Below, in pieces: positions 18,216 to 27,200 of a stretch of DNA of 61,512 nucleotides (position 1 is the stretch's first letter; every line of letters begins with the position of its first letter). The stretch spans positions 39,612 through 101,123 of the forward strand of contig NZ_RAUX01000026.1 in assembly GCF_013464485.1 (NCBI RefSeq), read 5' to 3'. The position numbers and the translations under genes are program-made. The notes beneath the pieces are model-generated. The model saw only the letters and a program-made list of their open reading frames with translations, was not told the origin of the DNA and did no database searches. The DNA comes from Stenotrophomonas maltophilia (lineage in GTDB: Bacteria; Pseudomonadota; Gammaproteobacteria; Xanthomonadales; Xanthomonadaceae).

Positions 18216-18641
18216 ATGCGCCGCCTGATCCAGTTCCTGATCTGCTCCCTGCTGCTGGCCAGTGCCATGGCTTCGGCCGACGATCTCAGCCGCAAGCAGC
18301 GCAAGCTGCTGGAAGAGACCCAGATCGCCTACGGGGCGACCATCCGCTGGGGCAGCATGGACGATGCCATCGGCTATCTCGACCCCAAGCTGCGCAAGGA
18401 AAAGCCGCCCACCGAGTTCGAACTCAACCGCTACGCACAGCTGCGCGTGTCGTCGTACCGCGAGCGCAGCAGCGCCGCGCTGGACGGGGGCCTGGTCGAG
18501 CGCCGGGTTGAAATCGGGGTGATCAACCAGAACACCCAGGCCGAGCGCACCGTGGTGGTGGTCGAGCGCTGGCGCTGGGATGCCGAGGCCAAGCGCTGGT
18601 GGCAGACCGCCGGCCTGCCGGACCTGTGGAAGGGGCAGTGA
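18216..18641 (+). CDS. Small exported protein of unknown function
   Basis: A 141-residue protein with a signal peptide (MRRLIQFLICSLLLASAMASA, cut near residue 21). A compact domain follows, with DPKLRKEKPPTEFELNRYAQLRV and a C-terminal WRWDAEAKRWWQTAGLPDLWKGQ. Similar short periplasmic proteins with a tryptophan-rich end are common in Xanthomonadaceae, but I cannot name a family. It lies 32 bases after the thioesterase gene and may share its transcript. Confidence 0.8.
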   Translation: MRRLIQFLICSLLLASAMASADDLSRKQRKLLEETQIAYGATIRWGSMDDAIGYLDPKLRKEKPPTEFELNRYAQLRVSSYRERSSAALDGGLVERRVEIGVINQNTQAERTVVVVERWRWDAEAKRWWQTAGLPDLWKGQ

Positions 18642-18698
18642 CGGGCCGCGTCCGGCTTGTGCGACAATCGGCGCCCGCTTAATCGACCCGTGACCTGA

Positions 18699-19136
18699 GT
18701 GAATTACGAAGAGTTGCTGGCCTTTGCAGGCCGAAACCCGATGCTGTCCGCGGCCCTGGTCGGCCTGACCGTGGCCATCATCGTCACCGAGATCCGCCGC
18801 CTGTTCCGGGGCTTCAAGGGCATCAAGCCCGCCGAACTGACCCAGCTGATGAACGCGGGCGGCACGGTAGTGGTCGACCTGTCGGCCAGCGGTGACTTCG
18901 AGAAGGGCCACATTGCCGGCAGCCGCAACGCCCAGGCCAGTGCCTTCGGCCCGGACAACAAGCTGGTGGCCAACGCCAAGCAGTCGCCGGTGGTGCTGGT
19001 GTGCCGCAGCGGCAACGCGTCGGAAACCGCAGCCAAGGCGCTGAAGAAGGCCGGCTTCGAGAAAGTCTATGTGCTCGACGGCGGCATCCCCGCCTGGCAG
19101 CAGGCCGAGCTGCCGCTGGTCAAGGGCCGCAACTGA
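18699..19136 (+). CDS. Membrane-anchored single-domain rhodanese (YibN-like)
   Basis: A 145-residue protein with one N-terminal membrane span (residues about 13-31) and a cytoplasmic rhodanese domain. The active-site Cys102 is in the loop CRSGNAS. The C-terminal VYVLDGGIPAWQQAELPL is typical of the family. It probably moves sulfane sulfur. The start codon is GTG. In E. coli and relatives yibN lies beside secB and gpsA, as here, which supports the call. Confidence 0.9.
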   Translation: MNYEELLAFAGRNPMLSAALVGLTVAIIVTEIRRLFRGFKGIKPAELTQLMNAGGTVVVDLSASGDFEKGHIAGSRNAQASAFGPDNKLVANAKQSPVVLVCRSGNASETAAKALKKAGFEKVYVLDGGIPAWQQAELPLVKGRN

Positions 19137-19235
19137 TTGCCGCAGGTGGCGTATCCGGCCTTGTATGGGCCTGATGCCGCCCCCATCGCAGTAATTCGAC
19201 CCTCGTTTTCATTGCATTCATTGGAGTTACTGGAA

Positions 19236-19754
19236 ATGTCCGAAGAGATCACCAACGGCGCCGCTGCGCCGGTCGATGCCGCTACCGGCCCTGCTTTCAC
19301 CGTCGAGAAGATCTACGTCAAGGACGTTTCCTTCGAGTCGCCGAACGCTCCGATCATCTTCAATGACCAGGTGCAGCCGGAGCTGCAGCTGAACCTGAAC
19401 CAGCAGGTGCAGCGCCTGGGTGAGAACGCCTTCGAAGTCGTGCTGGCCGTCACCCTGACCTGCCAGGCCGGCGATCGCACCGCCTACGTGGCCGAAGTGA
19501 AGCAGGCCGGTGTGTTCGGCCTGGTCGGCCTGGACCCGCAGTCGATCGACGTGCTGCTCGGCACGCAGTGCCCGAACATCCTGTTCCCGTACGTGCGCCA
19601 GCTGATCAGCGACCTGATCCAGGCCGGCGGCTTCCCGCCGTTCTTCCTGCAGCCGATCAACTTCGAAGGCCTGTACGCAGAAACCCTGCGCCAGCGCCAG
19701 GAGCAGGGCGACGCACCGTCGCTGGCTGACTCCGAGCCGGCTGGCAACGCCTGA
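19236..19754 (+). CDS. secB: Protein-export chaperone SecB
   Basis: A 172-residue SecB that keeps precursor proteins unfolded and delivers them to SecA. The family patterns [27 protein letters not shown]-like [12 protein letters not shown] and [25 protein letters not shown] are present. ATG 19236 follows GGAG/GGAA; an in-frame extension from 19137 is not supported. The C-terminal tail is acidic and alanine-rich, as in other SecB proteins. It is followed 20 bases later by gpsA. Confidence 0.96.
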   Translation: MSEEITNGAAAPVDAATGPAFTVEKIYVKDVSFESPNAPIIFNDQVQPELQLNLNQQVQRLGENAFEVVLAVTLTCQAGDRTAYVAEVKQAGVFGLVGLDPQSIDVLLGTQCPNILFPYVRQLISDLIQAGGFPPFFLQPINFEGLYAETLRQRQEQGDAPSLADSEPAGNA

Positions 19755-19774
19755 TTCCTGCCGCGACGTCACGG

Positions 19775-20800
19775 ATGAGCACTACCGCTGACAAGATCGC
19801 CGTGCTGGGCGCCGGTTCCTGGGGAACCGCGCTGGCCAGCCTGCTCGCACGGCACGGTCACCCGACCGTGCTGTGGGGGCGCGACGCTGCCGTGGTCGAA
19901 GCCATCGACCAGCGCCACGAGAACCCGCGCTACCTGCCGGGCATCCCGTTGCCGGACAGCCTGCGTGCCACCACCGATCTGGCGTCGGCGGTGCAGGGCG
20001 CGGCCTGGATCCTGGTGGTGACCCCGTCGCATGCCTTCGGTGAAACCGTGCGTGCGCTGGCGCCGCTGCGTCCGGCCGGTGCCGGCGTGGCCTGGGCCAC
20101 CAAGGGCTTCGAACCCGGTTCGGGCCGCTTCCTGCATGAAGTGGCGCGCGAAGTGCTGGGCGAGGACGTGCCGCTGGCCGTCGTCACCGGCCCGTCGTTC
20201 GCCAAGGAAGTGACCCAGGGCCTGCCGACCGCGATCACCGTGCACGGCGACGTGCCCGAGTTCGCACAGACGGTGGCCGAGGCGATGCATGGCCCGGCGT
20301 TCCGCGCCTACACCGGCGACGACATGGTCGGTGCCGAGCTGGGCGGTGCGATGAAGAACGTGCTGGCCGTGGCCACCGGCGTGGCCGATGGCATGCAGCT
20401 GGGCCTGAACGCCCGTGCCGGCCTGATCACCCGTGGCCTCAACGAGATGCTGCGCCTGGCCGCTGCGATCGGCGCCAAGCCGGAAACGCTGATGGGCCTG
20501 GCCGGTCTGGGCGACCTGGTGCTGACCTGCACCGGCGACCTGTCGCGCAACCGCCGCCTGGGCCTGGCCCTGGGCCGTGGCCAGACGCTGCAGGACGCCG
20601 TGCGCGAGATCGGCCAGGTGGTCGAGTCGGTGCAGACCGCCGACGAAGTGATGCGACAGGCACGCCGCCATGGCATCGACCTGCCGATCTCCGACCGCGT
20701 GCGTGCCGTGCTGCACGGCGAGCAGACACCGGAAGAAGGCCTGCGCGCGCTGCTGGCGCGGGAACAGAAACCGGAATACCCGGACACGCTGTTCAAGTGA
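19775..20800 (+). CDS. gpsA: Glycerol-3-phosphate dehydrogenase [NAD(P)+] GpsA
   Basis: A 341-residue cytoplasmic enzyme that reduces dihydroxyacetone phosphate to sn-glycerol 3-phosphate for phospholipid synthesis. It has a Rossmann motif [12 protein letters not shown] near the N-terminus, the conserved [11 protein letters not shown], the catalytic-lysine region [17 protein letters not shown] and [12 protein letters not shown]. Length is normal. It is the last gene of the rhodanese-secB-gpsA group, with a strong terminator directly after it. Confidence 0.96.
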   Translation: MSTTADKIAVLGAGSWGTALASLLARHGHPTVLWGRDAAVVEAIDQRHENPRYLPGIPLPDSLRATTDLASAVQGAAWILVVTPSHAFGETVRALAPLRPAGAGVAWATKGFEPGSGRFLHEVAREVLGEDVPLAVVTGPSFAKEVTQGLPTAITVHGDVPEFAQTVAEAMHGPAFRAYTGDDMVGAELGGAMKNVLAVATGVADGMQLGLNARAGLITRGLNEMLRLAAAIGAKPETLMGLAGLGDLVLTCTGDLSRNRRLGLALGRGQTLQDAVREIGQVVESVQTADEVMRQARRHGIDLPISDRVRAVLHGEQTPEEGLRALLAREQKPEYPDTLFK

Positions 20801-20804
20801 ATCG

Positions 20805-20833
20805 AAAAACCCCGGCTACGTGCCGGGGTTTTT
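20805..20833 (+). terminator. Rho-independent terminator after gpsA
   Basis: AAAAACCCCGG-CTACGTG-CCGGGGTTTTT begins 5 bases after the stop codon. Confidence 0.92.
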
Positions 20834-20878
20834 CATCTGGGAGTACACATGCGGGTGCCGGACGGGAGACAGGCTTTG

Positions 20879-20935
20879 GTGGGTGCCAAGCTTGCTTGGC
20901 ACCACGCGCGCTGCATATCCACGCATGGCGTGGAT
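20879..20935. repeat. Two REP-like palindromes
   Basis: 20879-20902 is GTGGGTGCCAAGC..GCTTGGCAC. 20917-20935 is ATCCACGC-ATG-GCGTGGAT, a core also seen near 38014. Confidence 0.65.
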
Positions 20936-20951
20936 TTACTGCAACGCCCGA

Positions 20952-21413
20952 TCACCGCGCCCGTGGCGGCGCGCTGGTGTTGTCCATGTCGGAGAAGATC
21001 AACCACGGCCCATCGCCCACGCGCTTCAGCGTGAGCGTGAACTTGCCGGTATCGCCCACGTTGTTGCCGTAGCTGTACGCACCGATGATGTAACCCGTGT
21101 TCCCCTCCACCGCATACGCCAAGGCGCGCAACCGCAACGGGCTGCTGCCCTGGCCGGCATACGCGGCCTCGATCGCGCTGCGCCCGCGCAGCGGTGGGTG
21201 ATTGCTCTGCAGCACGAAACCATCCACGGCGAAGAGCGCGGCGAGCGCCTTGGCATCACCTTTGCGCCATGCCTGCTCGTAGTCACGCAGCACGCGGTGC
21301 AATGACGGCGGCAGGGGGGCATCCGGTAGCCGGGTGGCGACGGGCGTGGCTGGCGGGTTGCCGGCAGCCAGCAACGGGCCGGACAGGGCGAACAGCAGCA
21401 GGCAGATACGCAT
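20952..21413 (-). CDS. Exported SnoaL/NTF2-like protein (DUF4440-type)
   Basis: A 153-residue protein with a signal peptide (MRICLLLFALSGPLLAAG) and one NTF2-like cone domain: RVLRDYEQAWRKGDAKALAALF, then DGFVLQSNHPPLRGRSAIEAAY, then a C-terminal sheet ending in WLIFSDMDN. Such domains bind small hydrophobic ligands or are small hydrolases or isomerases; I cannot say which applies. A GGAG ribosome-binding site precedes the ATG at 21413. The frame continues upstream for 290 codons without a credible start and is not coding there. Confidence 0.8.
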   Translation of the reverse strand: MRICLLLFALSGPLLAAGNPPATPVATRLPDAPLPPSLHRVLRDYEQAWRKGDAKALAALFAVDGFVLQSNHPPLRGRSAIEAAYAGQGSSPLRLRALAYAVEGNTGYIIGAYSYGNNVGDTGKFTLTLKRVGDGPWLIFSDMDNTSAPPRAR

Positions 21414-21548
21414 GGGCTCCGTCCTTTGGTGCGCCGGTGAATGGAACGGCGAGTATCCCCCATCCGCGCCCGCCAGGCGTTGGCGCTGGCCCCATTGAAA
21501 GCGTGCGGCCGCTTCGGCATGCTCGCTGACAACCGGGGGAGGGGACGC

Positions 21549-21842
21549 ATGCACTTTTTCCAGCTGGACCAGTTCGCAGGTCATCTCAACGAAACCTTCA
21601 GTGCCGATATCGAGAATACCGGCGTACCGTTCGTGCTCGTCGAGGCCGCACCGCTGCCCGATCAGCGCCTGACCGGCCAGATGCGCGCGCCGTTCTCGCT
21701 GCTGTTCCGCAATGAATCGGCCGTGCTGTTCCCACAGCGCACTTACACCATGCGCCACGACGGCCTCGGTGAATTCGGCATATTCCTGGTACCGATCGCA
21801 CGCGATCGAACCGGCTTCATCTACCAGGCGCTGTTCAACTGA
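21549..21842 (+). CDS. Small DUF6916-like protein next to tail-collar genes
   Basis: A 97-residue soluble protein (MHFFQLDQFAGHLNETFSAD..., ending FLVPIARDRTGFIYQALFN). It resembles the DUF6916 family, whose members lie beside MdpB/tail-collar genes in many bacteria; this assignment is from memory. A purine-rich ribosome-binding site (GGGGGAGGGGA) precedes ATG 21549. It converges on and overlaps by 8 bases the GNAT gene at 21835. The beta-rich pattern RAPFSLLFRNESAVLFPQ suits a phage baseplate- or adaptor-like fold, but the function is unknown. Confidence 0.75.
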   Translation: MHFFQLDQFAGHLNETFSADIENTGVPFVLVEAAPLPDQRLTGQMRAPFSLLFRNESAVLFPQRTYTMRHDGLGEFGIFLVPIARDRTGFIYQALFN

Positions 21843-22392
21843 CAGCCGTGGCCACCCAGCGCATCCGCAGGTGGCTGCCGGTATCCCCCTCGGTGCGGAA
21901 CGCGAGGCGTTCGTAGAGCCTGCGCGCTGCCAGATTCTCCCAGGCGACATGCAGCACGACACTGTGCAGTTGCACGGCGCGCGCCATGCATTGCACCCAG
22001 CGCACCAGTGCCGAGCCGATGCCACGGCCGCGTACGGCATCCAGCAGGGCGATATCGATGAGGGTGGCCTCGTGCTCGTCGCAGTGCAGGTACAGGCGCC
22101 CGATCGGCTTGCCGCACTGCTCCACCAGCAGGTAATGCGCGGGCTGGTAGTGCCGGGTGTAGTGCAGGTGCTGCAGCGCGAACTGGTTGTCGAGGAACGC
22201 CTGTCGCAGCGCATCCGGCCACGGCACGTTGGCCAGCTCGGCTGCGCGTGACTCGGCATAGAGCTGCTGCAGGAAGGGCAGGTCACCGTCCTGTGCTTCG
22301 CGCACGCTGATGCCTGCCGGAAGGCCCTCCCCCGCTGCAGGCAGCCAGGCTGCCCGCTGCAGGGGAAAGGCCAGCGTCGCGTTCACGGTCAC
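21835..22392 (-). CDS. GNAT-family N-acetyltransferase
   Basis: A 185-residue GNAT enzyme. The acetyl-CoA-binding motif A is IDIALLDAVRGRGIGSALV, followed by NLAARRLYERLAFRTEGDTGSH. The N-terminal half carries a lipid-like insertion (FLDNQFALQHLHYTRHYQPAHY) that is unusually aromatic. Its ATG overlaps the stop codon of the upstream tail-collar gene (ATGA), so it is translationally coupled to that operon. This makes acetylation of one of the collar proteins, or of their target, a reasonable hypothesis. Confidence 0.88.
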   Translation of the reverse strand: MTVNATLAFPLQRAAWLPAAGEGLPAGISVREAQDGDLPFLQQLYAESRAAELANVPWPDALRQAFLDNQFALQHLHYTRHYQPAHYLLVEQCGKPIGRLYLHCDEHEATLIDIALLDAVRGRGIGSALVRWVQCMARAVQLHSVVLHVAWENLAARRLYERLAFRTEGDTGSHLRMRWVATAVS

Positions 22393-22922
22393 GGCCGCTG
22401 CGGAAACACGCCGGACAGGCAGATGCAGAAGTTCAGGGTGAGATACGGTTGCCGGTTCTCATGGGGTTGGCTCCCTCCCGCAGCGCCCACCGTGGTGAGC
22501 GGGAAGGTGCTGGTAACCGTCGGTGTCGCCGCCAGGATCGGGCTCGACTCCGGTGTGATCAATGCATTGCCGCTGGCCGGCACGCCACTGCGGTGCGCGG
22601 TATCGGGCTGGTTGTAGATGCGTGCGCCATGGGTGTGGTTGGGCATCTCGCTGAACAGCAGCGTGACGCTGTCGCTGCCGAAGGTCTCGCCCATGGCGCG
22701 CGGGGTCAGGGCGGGGCCCGCGCCCTGGCCGCATGCGATGTTGTTGGTGTAGTTCGGCAGCTGGTAGTTGCTGCTGCCGTTGCCGCCGAAGGTGGTTCCC
22801 AGCAATGAGAACAATGCGGTGTTCTGCTGGATGGGCATCAGCTGCCCCTGGCACATCGCCCAGTTGTAAGGGGCGAAGTTGAAGCCGAACATCTGGATTT
22901 CGCCGGTAAAGGGATCGCTCAT
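22389..22922 (-). CDS. Phage tail-collar domain protein (MdpB-type), copy 1
   Basis: A 177-residue protein with the tail-collar layout: N-terminal MSDPFTGEIQMFGFNFAP, then CQGQLMPIQQNTALFSLLGTTFGG, LPN-type repeats, a middle MPNHTHGAR and a C-terminal QPHENRQPYLTLNFCICLSGVFPQR. It has no signal peptide. It belongs to COG4675 (microcystin-dependent protein). No phage structural genes are nearby. It is the third collar gene of the minus-strand operon and is followed directly by the coupled GNAT gene. Confidence 0.9.
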   Translation of the reverse strand: MSDPFTGEIQMFGFNFAPYNWAMCQGQLMPIQQNTALFSLLGTTFGGNGSSNYQLPNYTNNIACGQGAGPALTPRAMGETFGSDSVTLLFSEMPNHTHGARIYNQPDTAHRSGVPASGNALITPESSPILAATPTVTSTFPLTTVGAAGGSQPHENRQPYLTLNFCICLSGVFPQRP

Positions 22923-22953
22923 GGTGTGGGTCCTGATAGGCGGTCGATGATCG

Positions 22954-23484
22954 TCAGCCTTGCGACGGGAAGACGCCGGCCCATGCGATGCAGTAGCGGG
23001 CGACCAGCGAGGGCATGGTGTTGTCGTGTGGCTGGTTGCCGCCAACGGCGCTCACCGATGCAGGCGCCAGGTTGCCACTGCCCAGGCCGCTGGTGCTGTC
23101 GGTGTACAGCGTGTCGCCGCTGACTGCGCCGAGCTGCAATGTCGGCCCGGGCGCCGGTGAACTGGCTGCGGTGTTCACCGCATTGAACGCGTGGGTATGC
23201 GCGGGCAGCTGCGTGTTGATCAGGGTGACCGATTCGCTGCCGGCTGCCTGGCCCAGGACATAGGTACCGAGGCCGACGCCGGTGCCCTGGTGGATGGGTA
23301 CCCGTCCACACAGATTGGGCAGGCCGAAGGTGGAAACACCATCGCCGCCGTAGGTGGTACCGAGCAGGGTGAACAACACTTCGTATTCTGAAATGGGCAG
23401 CAATCGGCCATCACAGTCGAACCAGCCCACCGGCGCGAAGTTGTAGGGGAACAGACGGACCTCGCCAACAAAGGGTTGTGACAT
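22954..23484 (-). CDS. Phage tail-collar domain protein (MdpB-type), copy 2
   Basis: A 176-residue paralogue beginning MSQPFVGEVRLFPYNFAP, with CDGRLLPISEYEVLFTLLGTTYGG, LPNLCGRVPIHQGTG, LPAHTHAFN and the ending QPHDNTMPSLVARYCIAWAGVFPSQ. The central region (residues about 95-140) is a Ser/Gly/Ala-rich insert unlike the other two copies and probably forms the variable tip. It lies 31 bases downstream of copy 3's relative (23499-24002) on the minus strand. Confidence 0.9.
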   Translation of the reverse strand: MSQPFVGEVRLFPYNFAPVGWFDCDGRLLPISEYEVLFTLLGTTYGGDGVSTFGLPNLCGRVPIHQGTGVGLGTYVLGQAAGSESVTLINTQLPAHTHAFNAVNTAASSPAPGPTLQLGAVSGDTLYTDSTSGLGSGNLAPASVSAVGGNQPHDNTMPSLVARYCIAWAGVFPSQG

Positions 23485-23498
23485 GGCAGAAACTCCGG

Positions 23499-24002
23499 TC
23501 AGTTGCGCGAGGGGAAGATTCCCCGGAGTGCGATGCAGAAGTTGATGGCCAGGTACGGCTGCAGGTTCGCATGTGGCTGCGTCTGGCCGCTGGCATCGAG
23601 CACGTTCAAGGGCACCTGTGCGCCGCTGGACGCGCCGTAGACATTCTGCGTTCCGGTTTTGCCAAGCAGCACATTGCCCTGCGGAATGCGCGTCGTACCG
23701 TTACCGGTGGTGCCGCCGAAAACGTGCGTGTGCTCGGGAATCTGCGCGGCAATCAGGGTGACGTTCTCCAGGCCGCCTTGTTCGCCCATGTTGCTGCCGT
23801 TGGTGGATCCCCGGGGCGTGCGGCCACGCAGGTCCGGAAGCTGGAAATTGGTGGTGCCGTTGCCGCCGTAGGATGTGCCCAGCAGCGAAAAGAGCGCCTG
23901 GTTCTGTGCGATGGGCAACACCTGGCCATTGCAGAATGCGAAGTACCTGGGCGCGAAGTTGAACGCCACGGGCATTATCTGCCCGAGAAAGGGTTCCGAC
24001 AT
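23499..24002 (-). CDS. Phage tail-collar domain protein (MdpB-type), copy 3, first in operon
   Basis: A 167-residue paralogue: MSEPFLGQIMPVAFNFAP, CNGQVLPIAQNQALFSLLGTSYGG, LPDLRGRTPRGSTNG, IPEHTHVFG and QPHANLQPYLAINFCIALRGIFPSRN. This copy is nearest the family consensus. It is transcribed away from the giant autotransporter gene; the 290-base divergent spacer (24003-24292) must hold both promoters. The spacing of 14 bases to copy 2 indicates one transcript. Confidence 0.9.
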   Translation of the reverse strand: MSEPFLGQIMPVAFNFAPRYFAFCNGQVLPIAQNQALFSLLGTSYGGNGTTNFQLPDLRGRTPRGSTNGSNMGEQGGLENVTLIAAQIPEHTHVFGGTTGNGTTRIPQGNVLLGKTGTQNVYGASSGAQVPLNVLDASGQTQPHANLQPYLAINFCIALRGIFPSRN

Positions 24003-24077
24003 ACGATATTCCCCCTGGGATAGGCGCCGGCACTCAGCCCCCGGCCGGCAAGTAACTCTGGCGCATTATCCTTGGTG

Positions 24078-24110
24078 TTGACAAGTGCCGGTATCTGTGG
24101 GCAAGAATAT
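24078..24110 (+). promoter_or_regulatory. Possible promoter of the autotransporter gene
   Basis: TTGACA at 24078-24083 is followed 21 bases later by GAATAT (19 bases by AAGAAT). The spacing is longer than ideal. A leader of about 180 bases would precede ATG 24293. Confidence 0.35.
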
Positions 24111-24292
24111 CGCGCTGCCCGCCCAAGGGATGCAGGGATTAAAGGGGGGCAGGACCGCCAGGCAGGGCCAGGGAGCCTGCAGGGTGGGGAGGTCAGGAAC
24201 CGCGGTTGCCGGTGCGGGAGCCACGGCGGTTTTCTCACTCGCGCCAAACGGCGCAGCGCCCGTCGGGAAGGCGGGCATGCAGGGGGCACAAC

Positions 24293-27200
24293 ATGTGGCA
24301 CGCAGAGTCGATGCATCGCGACGCGATGCGCTATGGGCTCGTCCGCCGTTTCTGGGGCCACCTGGGGGCGATGCTGCTGCTGGGCATCTCGCTCGCCCTG
24401 CCTGATATCGCGCGCGCGGCCTGTACAACCTTCACGCCGGTCAATGCCAGTGCAGGCGCGCCGATGGCCGCCGGCAGCACCATCACCATCGATGCGTCCA
24501 GCTGCCAGGGCGTTGCAGGCTTCGGTATCGGCAGCGTGACGACGCCGGCCAGCAATGGCACGGCCACCGTCACCAGCCACGCCGCCTCGAGAATCTCCTA
24601 TGCCCACAGTGGCAACGGATCGACCACCGACACCTTCGCCTTCGACGACGGTACCGGCACCAACAACGTGCTGGTCACGGTGCACATCCAGGCCGCTGCC
24701 TCGCCGATCACGATCCTGCCGGCCACGGTACCCCCGGCGACGGTCGGCACGCCCTACGCCGGTGCCTCCTTCAGCGCCAGCGGTGGCGTCGCGCCCTATA
24801 CCTACACGGTCCCCCCCGGCACGTTGCCGAACGGCATGACGCTGAGCAGCAGCGGCAGCCTGTCCGGCACGCCGACCGCGCAGGGCACCTTCGCCTTCTC
24901 GGTTACTGCGAGCGACAGCACGGCGGGAACGCCGCTCACCGGTACGGCAAGCTACTCGATCACGGTGGCAGCACCGACCATCACCGTCACCAACACGCCG
25001 ACCCCGGCAGTCATCAATTCGCCATACACCTTCGCGCTGGCGGCCAGCGGCGGCAATGGGCCCTACACCTACTCCCTCGACGCCGGTACCAGCCTGCCGC
25101 CGGGCCTGGTACTGGCCGGCAACGGCACCATCAGCGGCATGCCCACGGCGTTGGGGCTGACCAGTTTCACCGTGCGCGTCACCGACAGCAGCACGCCTAC
25201 GCCGTTCTTCGCGCCAGCCAACCTGTCGATCAACGTGCAGAACGTGGTGCCGCCGGTGGCCGGCGCGGTCAGCGCCACCGTGGCCCACGGCAGCAGCAAC
25301 AACCCGATCACCCTGAGCCTGTCCGGCGGCGCGGCCACCTCGGTCGCGGTCGCTGCCCAGGCCACGCACGGCACGGCCACCGCCAGCGGCACCACCATCA
25401 GCTACACGCCCACCGCCAGCTATTCCGGGCCGGACAGCTTCACCTACACCGCCACCAACGCCGGCGGCACCTCGGCGCCGGCCACCGTCACCATCACCGT
25501 GTCGCCGGCCACCATCAGCTACGCACCGTCCAGCCCGGCAGCCGGCACGGTCGGGGTGGCCTACAGCCAGTCGCTGGCCGGCGCCAGCGGCGGCACTGCG
25601 CCGTACACCTATGTGATCACCAGCGGCAGCCTGCCGCCGGGCATCACCCTGGCCAGCAATGGCACGCTGTCCGGCACGGCCAGCGCCAACGGCACCTTCA
25701 ACTTCACCGTACGCGCCACCGACAGCAGCACCGGCACCGGGCCGTTCAGCGCCACCAGTGGCCCGCTGACGCTGACCATTGCCGCAGCAACGCTCACCTA
25801 TGCACCGACCAACCCGCCGACGGCGACAGTCGGCGTGGCCTACAGCCAGTCGCTGGCCAGCGTCAGCGGAGGCGTCGCGCCGTACACCTACGCGATTGCA
25901 TCGGGCAGTCTGCCGCTGGGCATCACTCTGGCCAGCAACGGCACCCTGTCCGGCACGCCGAGCGCGGGCGGCAGCTTCAACTTCACGGTCACCGTGACCG
26001 ACAACAGTGGTGGCAGCGGACCGGTCAGCGCCACCAGTGGCCCGCTGCTGCTGACGGTGAATGCACCGACGATCACGATCACCCCGCCCACGCTGCCAAC
26101 GGTGAGTGCCGGCGTCGCCTACAACCAGAACCTGACCGCTGCCGGCGGTAGCGGTGCCTACACCTATGCGGTTACCGCAGGCGCCTTGCCGCCGGGCGTG
26201 TCCCTGTCCGCTGCAGGCGTGATCAGCGGTACGGCGACGGCTGCGGGCACGTTCCCGCTGACGATCACCGCCACCGACAGCAGTGGAGGCAGCGGCCCCT
26301 ACACCGGCAGCCAGCCCTACACCCTCAACGTGACTGCGCCGTCGCTGACGCTGACGCCGACGGCAGGTGCCCTCTCCGGCACGGCCGGCGCACCGTTGAA
26401 CGTGCCCTTCAGCGCGGGCAATGGCACCGCGCCGTACACCTTTGACATCAGCGCCGGTGCACTGCCCAACGGGGTGACCCTGTCACCCACCGGTACGCTG
26501 TCCGGCTCGCCGACGGTGTCCGGTCTTTTCACCTTCTCGGTGCGCGTCACCGACAGCACCACCGGTACCGGCGCGCCCTTCAGGCGAACCCAGAACTACG
26601 TCCTGTCCATCGCCGCACCCACCATCACGGTATTGCCGGCAAGCCTGCCGCCGCCGCTGGCGGGGGTTGCCTACAGCCAGACCATCACCGCCAGCTCCGG
26701 CCAGCCAACCACCTTCACCTATGCCGTCAGCGCGGGGCAGGTACCGGTCGGCCTCAGCCTCAACGCTGCAACAGGTGAATTGAGCGGTACGCCCACCCAG
26801 GCCGGCCCGTACAACTTCACCGTGACCGCCACCGACGGCGGTGGCTTCACCGGCAGCCAGGCCTACAGCGGCGCGGTCGGCGCGCCGGTGCTGTCACTGG
26901 CGCCGAGCACGGTGGCAGGCACCACCGCGGGTACGCCGTACAGCACCACCTTCGTCGCCAGTGGTGGCAACCCGGGCTACAGCTACCAGCTCACCGGCAC
27001 CCTGCCGAATGGACTGTCGTTCTCGCCGGCCGGCATGCTCAGCGGCACGCCCACGCAGGCGGGTACCTTCAACTTCAGTGTGAGAGCGAGCGACAGCACC
27101 ACCGGCACCGGCGCACCGTTCTTCATCGTCAACAACTACACACTGTCGGTGTCGGCACCGACCGTCGTGGTCGATCCAACCACGCTGCCAGCGGCGACCG

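Noticed and set aside
20952-22286. Long minus-strand frame joining the NTF2-like protein to the region under the GNAT gene
   Set aside because: The signal peptide and GGAG ribosome-binding site define a start at 21413; the upstream part overlaps two other real genes.
22389-24002. Prophage remnant suggested by tail-collar genes
   Set aside because: No other phage genes, attachment site or integrase in the flanks; collar proteins of the MdpB type are common outside phages.
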